Below are positions 1 to 7,877 of a stretch of 35,461 nucleotides of DNA, one piece after another. The position numbers were made by a program, and so were the translations under genes. Numbering within the stretch: the stretch's first letter is position 1; each line of letters opens with the position of its first letter. The notes below the pieces were generated by a model. It searched no databases. It had not been told where the DNA came from and saw only the letters and a program-made list of their open reading frames with translations. Source of the DNA: Magnetococcales bacterium (GTDB taxonomy: Bacteria > Pseudomonadota > Magnetococcia > Magnetococcales > JADGAQ01); NCBI GenBank assembly GCA_015231925.1, contig JADGAQ010000019.1, forward strand, positions 1 through 35,461, read 5' to 3'.

Positions 1-122
1 TCATGCTGCTGGCCCTGGTTCTCGGCGCGGGCATCGTGCTGGGGGCCATCATCAAAGGCATGCGCGAGCATCGCCGGGAGCAGGCCGCTCCCTCGGCCCC
101 GGTCAGCCTGCGGGCCGCTTGA
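1..122 (+). CDS. 3' end of a membrane protein (partial)
   Basis: The reading frame enters from outside the window and ends at TGA 120-122. The visible 39 residues (in frame from position 3) begin with a hydrophobic stretch rich in Leu, Gly, Ile and Val (about 17 residues). A basic segment (KGMREHRREQ) and an Ala/Pro-rich tail follow. This is the pattern of a last transmembrane helix with a short cytoplasmic tail under the positive-inside rule. The family cannot be told from this fragment, and an ATG at position 3 could in principle start a tiny protein. A repeat block follows directly. Confidence 0.55.
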   Translation, partial: MLLALVLGAGIVLGAIIKGMREHRREQAAPSAPVSLRAA

Positions 123-147
123 AAAGACCAGGGGTATATCTGTCCGC

Positions 148-320
148 GTATACCAGGGTTCGGGGGGGATTATCCCCCCCGACGGGTCCAGGGCAGCGCC
201 CTGGGACTATTCCTTTCGTTGTTGACGTACCGACCCCATGGGGTCCAGGGGGCACCCCTGGGACTTTTCCTTTCGCGGTTGATACCATCGCGCCGTGTTA
301 TGCAGGTTCTGAATAATTAC
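148..320 (+). repeat. GC-hairpin repeat block, copy A (two stacked units)
   Basis: The block starts with a G-run/C-run hairpin (GGGGGGG ATTAT CCCCCCC). Two tandem units follow, each with a stem of the type GTCCAGGG..CCCTGGGAC and then a TTCCTTTCG..GTTGA tail. The second unit uses the variant loop CCAGGGGGCACCCCTGG. The block ends in the conserved box CTGAATAATTAC. Related copies lie at 1236, 11714, 18369 and 19928. It sits between a stop codon and the next start, so it may terminate transcription, but no function is shown. Confidence 0.8.
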
Positions 321-337
321 GACTGGGGAAACAGACC

Positions 338-1204
338 ATGGAACTGACCCTGCCCTTGACGAGAGAGGCGCTCCACCCCGAAACCGGGGCGGAAATCCTC
401 GACTTTCTCGCCTTCAAACGGCTCAAACGGGTCGACCCCTCCCCTCCGTGGCAAACCTGGGAAGAGCCCCTCACCGGCATGGCCTTCGTGGCCATTCCGG
501 CGGGGACTTTTCTCATGGGGGCTACCGAGTCGGAGAGCGATATCCTGTTGGAAACCTTGGGAGAGCGGAAATTCGCCCGCCACTTTCGCCATGAAGGACC
601 ACGGCACGCGGTCAGCCTCGATGGCTTTCATCTGGGGCGACATCCCGTCACCCAGGCCCAATGGCAGGCCATGGGCATGGAAAACCGTAGCGGCTTTGCC
701 AAGGGCGGCGACTATCCGGTGGAGAACTGCTCCTGGAAGGAGGTCCAGGAGTTCATCAAGCGGCTGAACCGGCAAACCGGACGCAAGGCCTTTCGCCTGC
801 CCACGGAAGCGGAGTGGGAGTACGCCTGCCGTGCCGGCAGCCGCACGCCTTTCGCCTTCGGGGAGTCGCTTACCTCGCAACAAGCCAACATCCATGACAC
901 CCCCGGTCTGTTTCGCAACGCCACCACGCCGGTGGGATCCTTCGCGCCAAACGCCTTCGGCCTCTACGACATGCACGGTAACGTGTGGAACTGGTGCGCC
1001 GACTGGTTCGACGCCGGCTGGTACGCCAAACCCGCCGCCCAGCACGGCAACCGCCCCTGCGGCCACTGGTGGACCGGCAAAAAGGTGCTGCGCGGCGGCT
1101 CCTGGTGCCACGGCTCCGCTTTCGCCCGCTCCAGCTGCCGCGACGCCCTGGCCCCCCATCTCAAAGATACCGACATCGGCTTTCGTTTGGTCCGCACGGA
1201 CTGA
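338..1204 (+). CDS. Formylglycine-generating enzyme (SUMF1) family protein
   Basis: The 288-residue protein has the FGE-sulfatase/SUMF1 fold signature: an AIPAGTFLMG segment near residue 53, FRLPTEAEWEYACRAG in the middle, a GLYDMHGNVWNWCADW box, and a C-terminal RGGSW at 252-256 ending in DIGFRLVR. True enzymes of the family convert a sulfatase Cys to formylglycine using two active-site Cys five residues apart in the RGGS region. Here Cys257 follows RGGSW, but the partner position is Phe/Ala and the next Cys is at 267, so catalysis of that type is doubtful. No signal peptide is visible and no sulfatase gene lies nearby. The ATG at 338 has GGGGAA about 7 bases upstream. The gene stands alone between two repeat blocks. 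The family call is firm; the role is unknown. Confidence 0.88.
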   Translation: MELTLPLTREALHPETGAEILDFLAFKRLKRVDPSPPWQTWEEPLTGMAFVAIPAGTFLMGATESESDILLETLGERKFARHFRHEGPRHAVSLDGFHLGRHPVTQAQWQAMGMENRSGFAKGGDYPVENCSWKEVQEFIKRLNRQTGRKAFRLPTEAEWEYACRAGSRTPFAFGESLTSQQANIHDTPGLFRNATTPVGSFAPNAFGLYDMHGNVWNWCADWFDAGWYAKPAAQHGNRPCGHWWTGKKVLRGGSWCHGSAFARSSCRDALAPHLKDTDIGFRLVRTD

Positions 1205-1235
1205 ACCCACTCCCCGTTTATCCCTATCTGTTCAG

Positions 1236-1464
1236 GTATACGGGGGTTCGGGGGGGATTATCCCCCCCGACGGGTCCAGGGCAGCGCCCTGGGACTTTTG
1301 CTGTTGACGTCCAACCCTATGGGGTCCAGGGGGCACCCCTGGGACTCTTCCTTTCGCCGTTGAGGCGATCATGCCGCTTAATGTGATTTTATCTTTATTC
1401 AGGAAAAGACACGTCAAAGAACAGAACATTTCCTTTTTTTGATACTTAAAGACAAATATTGAAA
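1236..1464 (+). repeat. Composite repeat, copy B (GC hairpins plus AT box)
   Basis: The GC part (1236-1374) has the same G-run/C-run hairpin and two stacked CCAGGG..CCCTGG hairpins as copy A. An AT-rich box follows at 1413-1464 (GTCAAAGAACAGAACATTTC, then a T-run, GATACTTAAA and TATTGAA). The AT box is nearly the same as boxes at 11834-11886 and 20127-20180, and in inverse orientation at 19835, 21253 and 33803. It fills the space between the convergent ends of the SUMF1-like gene and an mgtE gene. A bidirectional terminator role is plausible but unproven. Confidence 0.8.
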
Positions 1465-1500
1465 GGCAGCCGCCGGGGATCTCCCCCCGGCTGCCCGTTC

Positions 1501-2892
1501 CTAAAACCCGTAGACCAGAAAAGCGATGACCAGATAGTTGGTCGAACCCACCAGATCGATGAAGGCCAGGGCCAGCGGACCCGCCGCCACCGCCGGATCG
1601 GCCCCCAGCCGTTTGAAGAAGAAGGGCAGCGACAGGGCGATGAACGACGAGGCGGTGATGTTGGCCACCAACGCCGGCCCCACCACCATGGAGAGTTGCA
1701 CGTTCTGGAAGATGAGATAGGCCGCCACCGCCAGGGCAAATCCGTAGACGCTGCCCTGAACCACATTGGCCCCCAACTCCTTGGCCAGCAGCTTGAAATA
1801 GTGACTCGGATTCACCAGCCCCAGCGCCAGACCCCGCACCACCACCGCACCGGTCTGCGAACCGGCGTTGCCCGCCATGCCGATGACGATGGGGAAGAAG
1901 AAGGACAACTGCACCACCTTCTCCAGGGTCTCCTCGAATCCGCCCAGAATGGCCGAAACCAGCAGATAGGCAATGAACGCCGTCACCAGCCAGGGCACCC
2001 GGGTCTTGAATATCTGCAACGGGGTCTGGGACATGACATCGGAAGCCTTCTTGTCCACACCCGCCATCTTCATCAACGACTCGGTGTGCTCCTCCTGAAT
2101 GACATGCACCAGATCGTCGATGGCAATCTGCCCGATCAACACCCCGTCGTCATCCACCACCGGCACCGCCAGCAGACGGTATTTGGAAACCTGATTGGCC
2201 ACCTCCCCCTGGGGGGTGTCAATGTGGACCTTGATCAGACGCGACTGGGCGAACTCCTTCAGAGGCTTGTGCGGATCGGAGAGAATCAGCTTGCGAATGG
2301 AGCAAACCCCGGTCAGCCGTTTCAGATCGTCCACCATATAGAGATAAAAGACCGAATCGTGGTCCGAAAGATCCTGAATGGCGTCGATGGCCTCGGCGGC
2401 GGTGGTCATCTCCGGCAAGGCGAAGATGCTGGTGGTCATCAGGGAGCCGGCGGTGCCCTGCTTGTACTGCAGCAGATCCTCGCCCTCCTCCTGAGGCTCC
2501 TGGCGCATGGCCTCCATCAGGCGCTTGGCCGACTCCTCGTCCATGCCGCTGATGCACCGGTTGCGCTCGTCCCGCGACAGGTTCTCCATGACCGCGAGAG
2601 CCTTTTCCAGCTCACAATGGGTCAGCAGATGGTTGCGCAGCCCATCCGTAACCAGCATCAGCACCCGCGCCGCCAGCTCCGGAGCCTTGACCAGGGCGAA
2701 CAGCGCGTTGGACTTGTGTTCGGGAAAGTCGTTCAGAACCTGGGCCAGCTCCAACGGCTTCAACTTGCCCAGCAGTTGGGTCAGATGAAAGGTGGAGCCT
2801 TTGCGATAGAGGCGGTTGACCGCATCGACGATGCGCGAGTTGGTGGTCGGCTGATCGGCTTTCTTCTCGTCTTCCAGTATCATCATGCTCAT
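1501..2892 (-). CDS. mgtE: MgtE-family magnesium channel, paralogue 1
   Basis: MgtE proteins are homodimeric inner-membrane Mg2+ channels gated by a cytosolic N domain and a CBS pair that bind Mg2+. This protein (463 residues from the ATG) has the helical N domain (about 20-145), two CBS motifs (about 150-275) and five C-terminal membrane segments starting near residue 298. It keeps the pore signature GNAGSQ at 341-346 and the TM5 aspartate of the IDLVG motif (D446), which corresponds to the Mg2+-binding Asp of the family. The TM5 region reads GPLALAFIDL rather than the usual Thr-rich form. I chose ATG 2892. An in-frame TTG at 2913 overlaps the upstream stop as TTGA and would add seven residues, but has no clear ribosome site. 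It lies directly downstream of a second mgtE and is probably cotranscribed and translationally coupled. Confidence 0.93.
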   Translation of the reverse strand: MSMMILEDEKKADQPTTNSRIVDAVNRLYRKGSTFHLTQLLGKLKPLELAQVLNDFPEHKSNALFALVKAPELAARVLMLVTDGLRNHLLTHCELEKALAVMENLSRDERNRCISGMDEESAKRLMEAMRQEPQEEGEDLLQYKQGTAGSLMTTSIFALPEMTTAAEAIDAIQDLSDHDSVFYLYMVDDLKRLTGVCSIRKLILSDPHKPLKEFAQSRLIKVHIDTPQGEVANQVSKYRLLAVPVVDDDGVLIGQIAIDDLVHVIQEEHTESLMKMAGVDKKASDVMSQTPLQIFKTRVPWLVTAFIAYLLVSAILGGFEETLEKVVQLSFFFPIVIGMAGNAGSQTGAVVVRGLALGLVNPSHYFKLLAKELGANVVQGSVYGFALAVAAYLIFQNVQLSMVVGPALVANITASSFIALSLPFFFKRLGADPAVAAGPLALAFIDLVGSTNYLVIAFLVYGF

Positions 2893-2909
2893 GGCTGTAT
2901 CGTCCGCTC

Positions 2910-4301
2910 TCAAAGGCCATAAACCAGGGTGGCGATGATCAGGTAGTTGATCACCCCCAGCACATCCACCGTGGTCAACACGTAAGGACCGCCCCCGACG
3001 GCGGGATCATGCCCCAGGCGTTGCAGCAGCAGGGGCAGCGAAGCGGCGATGACACCCGAATAGACGATGTTCGACAGAATGCTGATTCCCACCACGAAAG
3101 CCAGCGTGGTGCTGTGAAACACCACGATGGCGTAGGTGGATAAGGCAATGCCGTAAAACGAACCGATCAACAGGCCGGACAGGGTCTCCTTGGTGAGCAG
3201 TTTCAGGAAATCACTGACCTGAATGGCCCCGGTAGCCAAACCGCGCACCGCGACGGTCGCCGTCTGACTGCCGACATTACCCGCCATGCCGAAGATCATG
3301 GGCATGAAGAAACTCAACTGAATCACCGCCGCCATGGTGGCCTCGTATTTGCCCAGGATATAGGCCGCCACCAATCCTCCCAGAAACGGCCCCACCAGCC
3401 AGGGAATACGCCCCTTGGCCACCTTGATGAAGGATTGGGCCATGATGCTGAGGTTGGAGTCAGCGTCCACACCGCTGGCTTTCAACATCGACTGGGTGTG
3501 AACGTCCTGAATCACATGGATCAGATCGTCCACGGTGATGATGCCCCGCAGCACCCCCTGATCATTGACCACGGGCAGGGCCAGCAGACGGCTGCTGCTG
3601 ATCAGATTGGCCGCCTCCTCCTGAGTGGCGGAGACGTTCACCGACATCACCCGGGGATCCATGATCTCCCGAAGGGGTTTCTCCGCCGGAGAGAGCAGCA
3701 GTTGCCGCAACGAGGTCACGCCGGTCAGGCGCTGCTCCTCGTCCAGGACATAGACGTAAAATACGAACTCGTGGAACGGCAGACTGCGCACCGTCTGAAT
3801 GGCGGCCCGGGCGGTAATGCCCTCCTCCAGGGCGAAAAACCGGGAGGTCATCAGACTGCCCGCGGTGTTGGGCAGGTACTGCAACAGATCCTGGATCTCC
3901 TTGCGGATCTCCTGGGAGAGGGCATTCATCAGCCGGTCGCCAACCTCATGGCTCAACTTGCCGATGAGATGGCTGCGGGTGTCCGGAGCCAGGCTTTCCA
4001 GAATGGCCACGGCCCGATCCTGGGAGCAACTGGAAACGATATGGACCTGAAAATCGTCCGTCAGCTCCTTGAGGGTCAAGCCCGCCTGCATGGGGCTCTG
4101 GATCAGTTCGAAGAGATCCATGGCCTCTTCGAGGCTGTTGGAGGAGTTGATGACCTGGGCCACGTCTGCGGGCAGCAGCTTGCCCACGACCCGGGCCAAT
4201 CGGGCCTGGGATCCCATCTGATAGAGGCGGTGAATGGCTTCGGCATACTTGGACGGAATGGCGGAATCGGCGGACTTCCCGGTTTCGATATCGACTTGCA
4301 T
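2910..4301 (-). CDS. mgtE: MgtE-family magnesium channel, paralogue 2
   Basis: This is a second full-length MgtE (463 residues) with the same order of N domain, CBS pair and five membrane segments. The pore motif GNVGSQ at 341-346 and the TM5 Asp446 (TTVDVLG) are both intact, and their numbering matches paralogue 1 exactly. That argues for an old tandem duplication, since the sequences themselves have diverged widely. ATG 4301 has AGGTG about 8 bases upstream; an in-frame TTG at 4349 would only add residues unlike the family. The stop at 2910 abuts the start region of paralogue 1, so the pair forms an operon. Having two adjacent copies could allow hetero-oligomers or different Mg2+ thresholds (inference). 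Confidence 0.94.
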   Translation of the reverse strand: MQVDIETGKSADSAIPSKYAEAIHRLYQMGSQARLARVVGKLLPADVAQVINSSNSLEEAMDLFELIQSPMQAGLTLKELTDDFQVHIVSSCSQDRAVAILESLAPDTRSHLIGKLSHEVGDRLMNALSQEIRKEIQDLLQYLPNTAGSLMTSRFFALEEGITARAAIQTVRSLPFHEFVFYVYVLDEEQRLTGVTSLRQLLLSPAEKPLREIMDPRVMSVNVSATQEEAANLISSSRLLALPVVNDQGVLRGIITVDDLIHVIQDVHTQSMLKASGVDADSNLSIMAQSFIKVAKGRIPWLVGPFLGGLVAAYILGKYEATMAAVIQLSFFMPMIFGMAGNVGSQTATVAVRGLATGAIQVSDFLKLLTKETLSGLLIGSFYGIALSTYAIVVFHSTTLAFVVGISILSNIVYSGVIAASLPLLLQRLGHDPAVGGGPYVLTTVDVLGVINYLIIATLVYGL

Positions 4302-4981
4302 TCTCACGACACCTGTTTTGTGATGAGAGGTTTGTCCCCTTGAAAACAATTAAGAATGGCCACGTTCCCAATACGGCCACGGCCCGGACGATGCCCTGCC
4401 CGGAGGGGACTCCATGGGGCAGTCATCGAAACGGAAATCCGGCCGGGAGGTTGCGACAGAAACCCCATCGGATCGCAAAGGATCGCTACGGCCTCAAAGC
4501 AACCTTGGGCAAGACAGGAATACGACTGGAACGGCCAACGACAGATTATCCCCAGGGGGTAGCGGCTGGAGCCGCGCCTGCGGGAAGGTCCCGGGCGGGA
4601 GAGCGATTCGGTGGGAAGGATAGCGGGGGTCGGAACGGCCCTCGGAACGGTCTCACCGGCTCACGCCGCACCAGAACAATGACTGTGAGTGTCCATATAT
4701 CCTCCGGTTGAAGGTGGCAACCTGCACGTTGCAAACTGCCATTGTTCGACCACGGCAGTGTTGTAGGTTGCAATTTCCCGATCATGCGATATCGGATTCA
4801 TCCAAGTCAAGGCAAAAAAAGTGGGACTATGGCGGCTATTTTTCCCATTCGCAAGTGGGAAAGGGCGGTGATTTACATGTGCATTATGCACATTGCAATT
4901 TGCCTTGAACTCCTGCCGCCAAAAGCTCACAATTTTCCTATTTCTTCGTGAAACGCCAATTGCCTGAGAGGTTGTCGAACC
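4302..4981. promoter_or_regulatory. 680-bp divergent intergenic region between mgtE-2 and uspA
   Basis: I see no convincing gene here. The half next to mgtE-2 (4350-4690) is GC-rich and holds a possible 11-codon leader ORF on the minus strand (4696-4661). The half next to uspA has three copies of a TTGCAA-centred motif (4728-4740, 4767-4779, 4892-4904). It also has an inverted repeat TTTCCCA/TGGGAAA at about 4841-4862 and a 17-base palindrome at 4877-4893. Divergent promoters for the two genes must lie within it, but no strong -35/-10 pair stands out. Confidence 0.5.
4877..4893. promoter_or_regulatory. Palindromic operator candidate upstream of uspA
   Basis: ATGTGCATTATGCACAT is a perfect dyad around a single central base. 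Its 13-base core, GTGCATTATGCAC, recurs exactly at 7880-7892 upstream of the third mgtE. It ends 88 bases before the uspA ATG. A weak TTTACA lies just before it (4872-4877), so a bound protein could block or activate a promoter there. The binding protein is unknown. Confidence 0.5.
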
Positions 4982-5809
4982 ATGGGTCACATCACGTCGT
5001 CGAACGCCGGCCCGGTCAAGTCCCTGCTGCTGACCACAGACGGTTCCGAGTACAGTCGAGGCACGGAGCGGGTGGCCATCGACATGGCCAGGCAGCATGG
5101 TTCGCATGTTTATGCTTTGCGCCTGCTCATGTCTCCGAGCGGAACGGACGACGCCCTTCTGGAAGCGGAGGAGATTGCCCGGCAGATGGAGCTGCTTCAG
5201 GAGAGCTGCGCCGCGCATCATATTCCCTTCACACCGCTGACCCGTTCGGCGACGGATCCGGCCAAGGGTATTCTGGAGGTGGCTGCCGAGACGGAGACCG
5301 AGTTGATCGTGGTCGGGCGGCGGGGACGGCGAGGTTTGGCGCGTCACAAGGTGGGTGAGGCCACCACCACCATTCTGGAGGAGGCGGTCTGTCCGGTTCT
5401 GGTGGTGCCGCGTCTGGTTTCCATCTGGAGCAACGGGGTGTTGGCCGTCACCACGGCTTCCGAGTCCGCCGCGCCGCGTGCCGCAGCCCGCATGGCGATA
5501 CATGCCGTGGTGCCCATGACATGTTTGATGGTGATTGACGAGGATGCGGAGGATGCGGCTCGGGAGGAGGCCAATCGACTGCTGGCCATTCAGGTGGAAG
5601 AGGCGGAAAAAATGGGTCTGGCCGCTGCGGGGGTTCTGCAGGCGGGAGCCTTTGATGAAACCGCCATGGATCTGGCCCGGCAGCGTTCGGCAGATTTGTT
5701 GGTGTGTGACTATTTTGATGACCGCTCCCTGCTGGAGAAGCTCTTTCACCCCAGCTCGCTGATCAAGCTGATCGGGCAGGCGCACTGTCCCGTCCTGGTG
5801 GTCAAATAA
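4982..5809 (+). CDS. uspA: Universal stress protein with two UspA domains
   Basis: The 275-residue cytosolic protein carries two tandem Usp domains. Domain 1 (about 12-144) opens with SLLLTTDGSEYS and has the nucleotide-binding pattern G-2x-G-9x-G at 112-125 (GRRG, then nine residues, then G125). The Ser/Thr that normally follows is Glu126, so ATP binding may be altered. Domain 2 (about 150-275) ends with CPVLVVK but lacks the glycine loop (CDYFDDRSLLEKLF) and is probably non-binding. ATG 4982 has GAGAGG about ten bases upstream. The gene lies between mgtE genes, and its upstream palindrome is shared with mgtE-3. A stress role tied to ion balance is inference from this context. Confidence 0.9.
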   Translation: MGHITSSNAGPVKSLLLTTDGSEYSRGTERVAIDMARQHGSHVYALRLLMSPSGTDDALLEAEEIARQMELLQESCAAHHIPFTPLTRSATDPAKGILEVAAETETELIVVGRRGRRGLARHKVGEATTTILEEAVCPVLVVPRLVSIWSNGVLAVTTASESAAPRAAARMAIHAVVPMTCLMVIDEDAEDAAREEANRLLAIQVEEAEKMGLAAAGVLQAGAFDETAMDLARQRSADLLVCDYFDDRSLLEKLFHPSSLIKLIGQAHCPVLVVK

Positions 5810-5811
5810 TG

Positions 5812-6286
5812 AATACGGGGGTCCGGGGGGGGATTATCCCCCCCGGCAGGGTTCGGGGCCGCGCCCCGAGGTGTTGACCTGGCCTTTGGCGGGTCGAAGC
5901 CCTGAAAGAAAGCGCACCAACCCGGCCCACCGCACAATCCTGTTGAACACTTCGACCCGCCGGAGAGGGCACGGGGAGGGACTCATCCTCCCCATCCTTT
6001 TGAAACACGCCAACTCATCCCCGGTTTGGACTTTCAGAAAAAAGGAACCTCCCCTCTCCGAACAGCCCCGGCTTTGTCCTGGTGGGGCGTTCAAGGATGG
6101 GGAGGATGAGGCCCTCCCCTAACCCCCTCCAGGCGGGTCGAAGTGGTGACGGGGTTCGGCAGCGGTGCGACGTTGGGAATTTCACCCTTTGGCTTCGACC
6201 CGCCACGTCAACGGCTAAAACCCTGGGGCTCCGCCCCAGACCCCGCCAGGGGGGATAATCCCCCCCGGACCCCCGTATTAATTTAA
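5812..6286. mobile_element. Nested palindromic MITE-like element (~475 bp)
   Basis: The two halves are imperfect inverted repeats of each other. Both ends read AATACGGGGGTCCGGGGG (the right one in reverse complement). Inside each arm follow a CCCC hairpin, the 12-mer GGCGGGTCGAAG, its inverse, and a GGGGAGGG..CTCATCCTCCCCATCC stretch, with the centre near 6050. The 12-mer occurs four times in alternating orientation, at 5888-5899, 5950-5961, 6132-6143 and 6193-6204. No ORF of interest is present. It fits a miniature inverted-repeat element or a large terminator-like structure between uspA and mgtE-3. No target-site duplication could be confirmed by eye. Confidence 0.65.
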
Positions 6287-7681
6287 CTACAGCCCGTACA
6301 GCGCGTTGGCCACCAGGAAGTAGGTGCCAACGCCCAGGAGGTCGATCGCCGTCAGGACAAACGGCCCCGAAGCCACCGCCGGGTCGGCGCCGATCCTCTG
6401 GAAAAACAACGGCAGACTCGCCGCCAACATGGCCGCCATGGTCATATTGAGCAGTATGGTCGCCACCAGCGTCTGACTCAATGCCAAGTCGCGATAAAAC
6501 ACATAAGCAATCACACCCAGCAAGACCCCGTAAAACCCTCCCAACAACAACCCCACCCGCAGCTCCTTGAGCAGCAAAGGCAATAGCTGATTGAGTTTCA
6601 CCGCACCCGTGGCCAACCCCCGCACCGCCACCGTGGCCGCTACATTGCCCACATTGCCGGCCATGCCCAGAATAATCGGCAGAAAGGCCCCCAAGGCCAA
6701 CACCTTGCTCAAGGTGGTCTCGAAAGAGTTGATCACCAGACTGGCCCCCAGCCCCCCCACGAAGGCGGCGATCAGCCAGGGCAGCCGGATGCGGAAAATC
6801 TTGAAGGCCGAGGTGGCCAGGATTTCCGAACTGCTGGTCCCGGCGTGCTTCAACACCTCGTCGGTCACCTCCTGCTCCAAAACCCCGATCACATCATCCA
6901 CCGTCACCAGCCCGACCAGAACCCCCTGTTCATCCACGACCGGCACGGCCAGCAGCCGGTATCGCCGGGCGATTTCCGCCACCTCGTCCTGGGGTGAGCT
7001 GGTGCGCACCTTGACCACCCGCCGGTTCATCATCTGCGCCAGGGTATATTCGGGCTTGGCCAGCAGCAGCTGCCGCAACGAACTCACTCCCGACAACCGC
7101 CCCTCCCCGTCCACCACATACAGATAGAATACCATCTCGTAGGTCGGCAGATTGCGCACCGACTCGATGGCATTTTGCACGGTCGTGGCTTCGTTCAGGG
7201 CGAAAAACTGCGTCGTCATCAACCCGCCCGCCGTATCGGGATGATACTGCAGCAGGTTCTCCACGTCCTTCTGGGCCTCCTTGTTGAGGCTCTCCAACAG
7301 GCGTTGAGCCAGCTCGGCATCCAGATGGCCGAACAGATCGGTGCGGGCATCCGGCGCCATCTTTTCCAGAATGGGAATGATTTTTTGCATCTCCCCGTCC
7401 TTCAGAATCTCGTTCTGCAGGGAGACGCTCACCTCTTTGAGTACGGAAGCGGCCGTGGCTGAGGCTGGAATCAGATAGAAGATTTTGGCCGCATCATCCT
7501 CGGGAAAGTGGTCCAGAATCTGAGCCATATCCGCCGGGAGCGTCTTGCCAAGAATCTTTTGTAATGGAGTAAAGGATTGTTTATTATATAATCGGCTAAT
7601 GGTTTGAGCAAACATCTCAATCTGCGTGCGTTCGCTGCCCTTTCGAGTCTCTCCATCGGTACTGATCATCATTCCACTCAT
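6287..7681 (-). CDS. mgtE: MgtE-family magnesium transporter, paralogue 3 (variant pore motif)
   Basis: The 464-residue protein has the MgtE N domain, a CBS pair (VDEQGVLVGLVTVDDVIGVLEQ near 249-270) and five membrane segments from about residue 300. TM5 keeps GADPAVASGP and Asp447 (TAIDLLG). The pore motif differs from the other two copies: GNVG at 342-345 is followed by NVA instead of SQT, so the conserved Ser-Gln is lost. Ion selectivity or gating may therefore differ. ATG 7681 is preceded by a strong purine-rich site (GAGAGAGG, about 6 bases); longer in-frame readings upstream are unlike the family. The gene has a ~200-nt leader with hairpins and the palindrome shared with uspA, so it is probably regulated apart from copies 1 and 2. 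Confidence 0.93.
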   Translation of the reverse strand: MSGMMISTDGETRKGSERTQIEMFAQTISRLYNKQSFTPLQKILGKTLPADMAQILDHFPEDDAAKIFYLIPASATAASVLKEVSVSLQNEILKDGEMQKIIPILEKMAPDARTDLFGHLDAELAQRLLESLNKEAQKDVENLLQYHPDTAGGLMTTQFFALNEATTVQNAIESVRNLPTYEMVFYLYVVDGEGRLSGVSSLRQLLLAKPEYTLAQMMNRRVVKVRTSSPQDEVAEIARRYRLLAVPVVDEQGVLVGLVTVDDVIGVLEQEVTDEVLKHAGTSSSEILATSAFKIFRIRLPWLIAAFVGGLGASLVINSFETTLSKVLALGAFLPIILGMAGNVGNVAATVAVRGLATGAVKLNQLLPLLLKELRVGLLLGGFYGVLLGVIAYVFYRDLALSQTLVATILLNMTMAAMLAASLPLFFQRIGADPAVASGPFVLTAIDLLGVGTYFLVANALYGL

Positions 7682-7877
7682 GGCAAGCCTCTCTCTCTCG
7701 CTAAAGAAACAGCCAATCGTTTGCCGTCGAAACGACAAACCCGGTATGCAGGCAATTGACGAACGTTTGGGGAATCGAGTCGGGACAACCCATCCGGAGG
7801 CGCGCGACCGGCACACCGGATGAGAGAAGCCTGCCAGGGCCTTGCATGGAAAAACGCAAATGAGCTGCGGCAAGCCG
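7682..7877 (-). promoter_or_regulatory. Structured leader of mgtE-3
   Basis: The ~200 bases between the palindrome and the mgtE-3 start can form at least two hairpins. One is CATCCGG/CCGGATG at 7791-7822. The other is an 8-bp stem with one G-U pair at 7719-7740, with a six-base loop, close to the ribosome site. A long folded leader before a Mg2+ transporter suggests cis-regulation, but I do not recognise an M-box or another known riboswitch. Confidence 0.35.

Noticed and set aside
1236-1374. GC hairpin array as a possible CRISPR array
   Set aside because: Units are imperfect hairpins with no regular spacers and no cas genes nearby.
1459-2922. 487-codon plus-strand open frame
   Set aside because: It is antisense to mgtE copy 1, and its His/Gln/Arg-rich composition is typical of a shadow frame.
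5871-6206. Short frames within the palindromic element
   Set aside because: They follow the repeat structure on both strands and have no protein-like features or ribosome sites.
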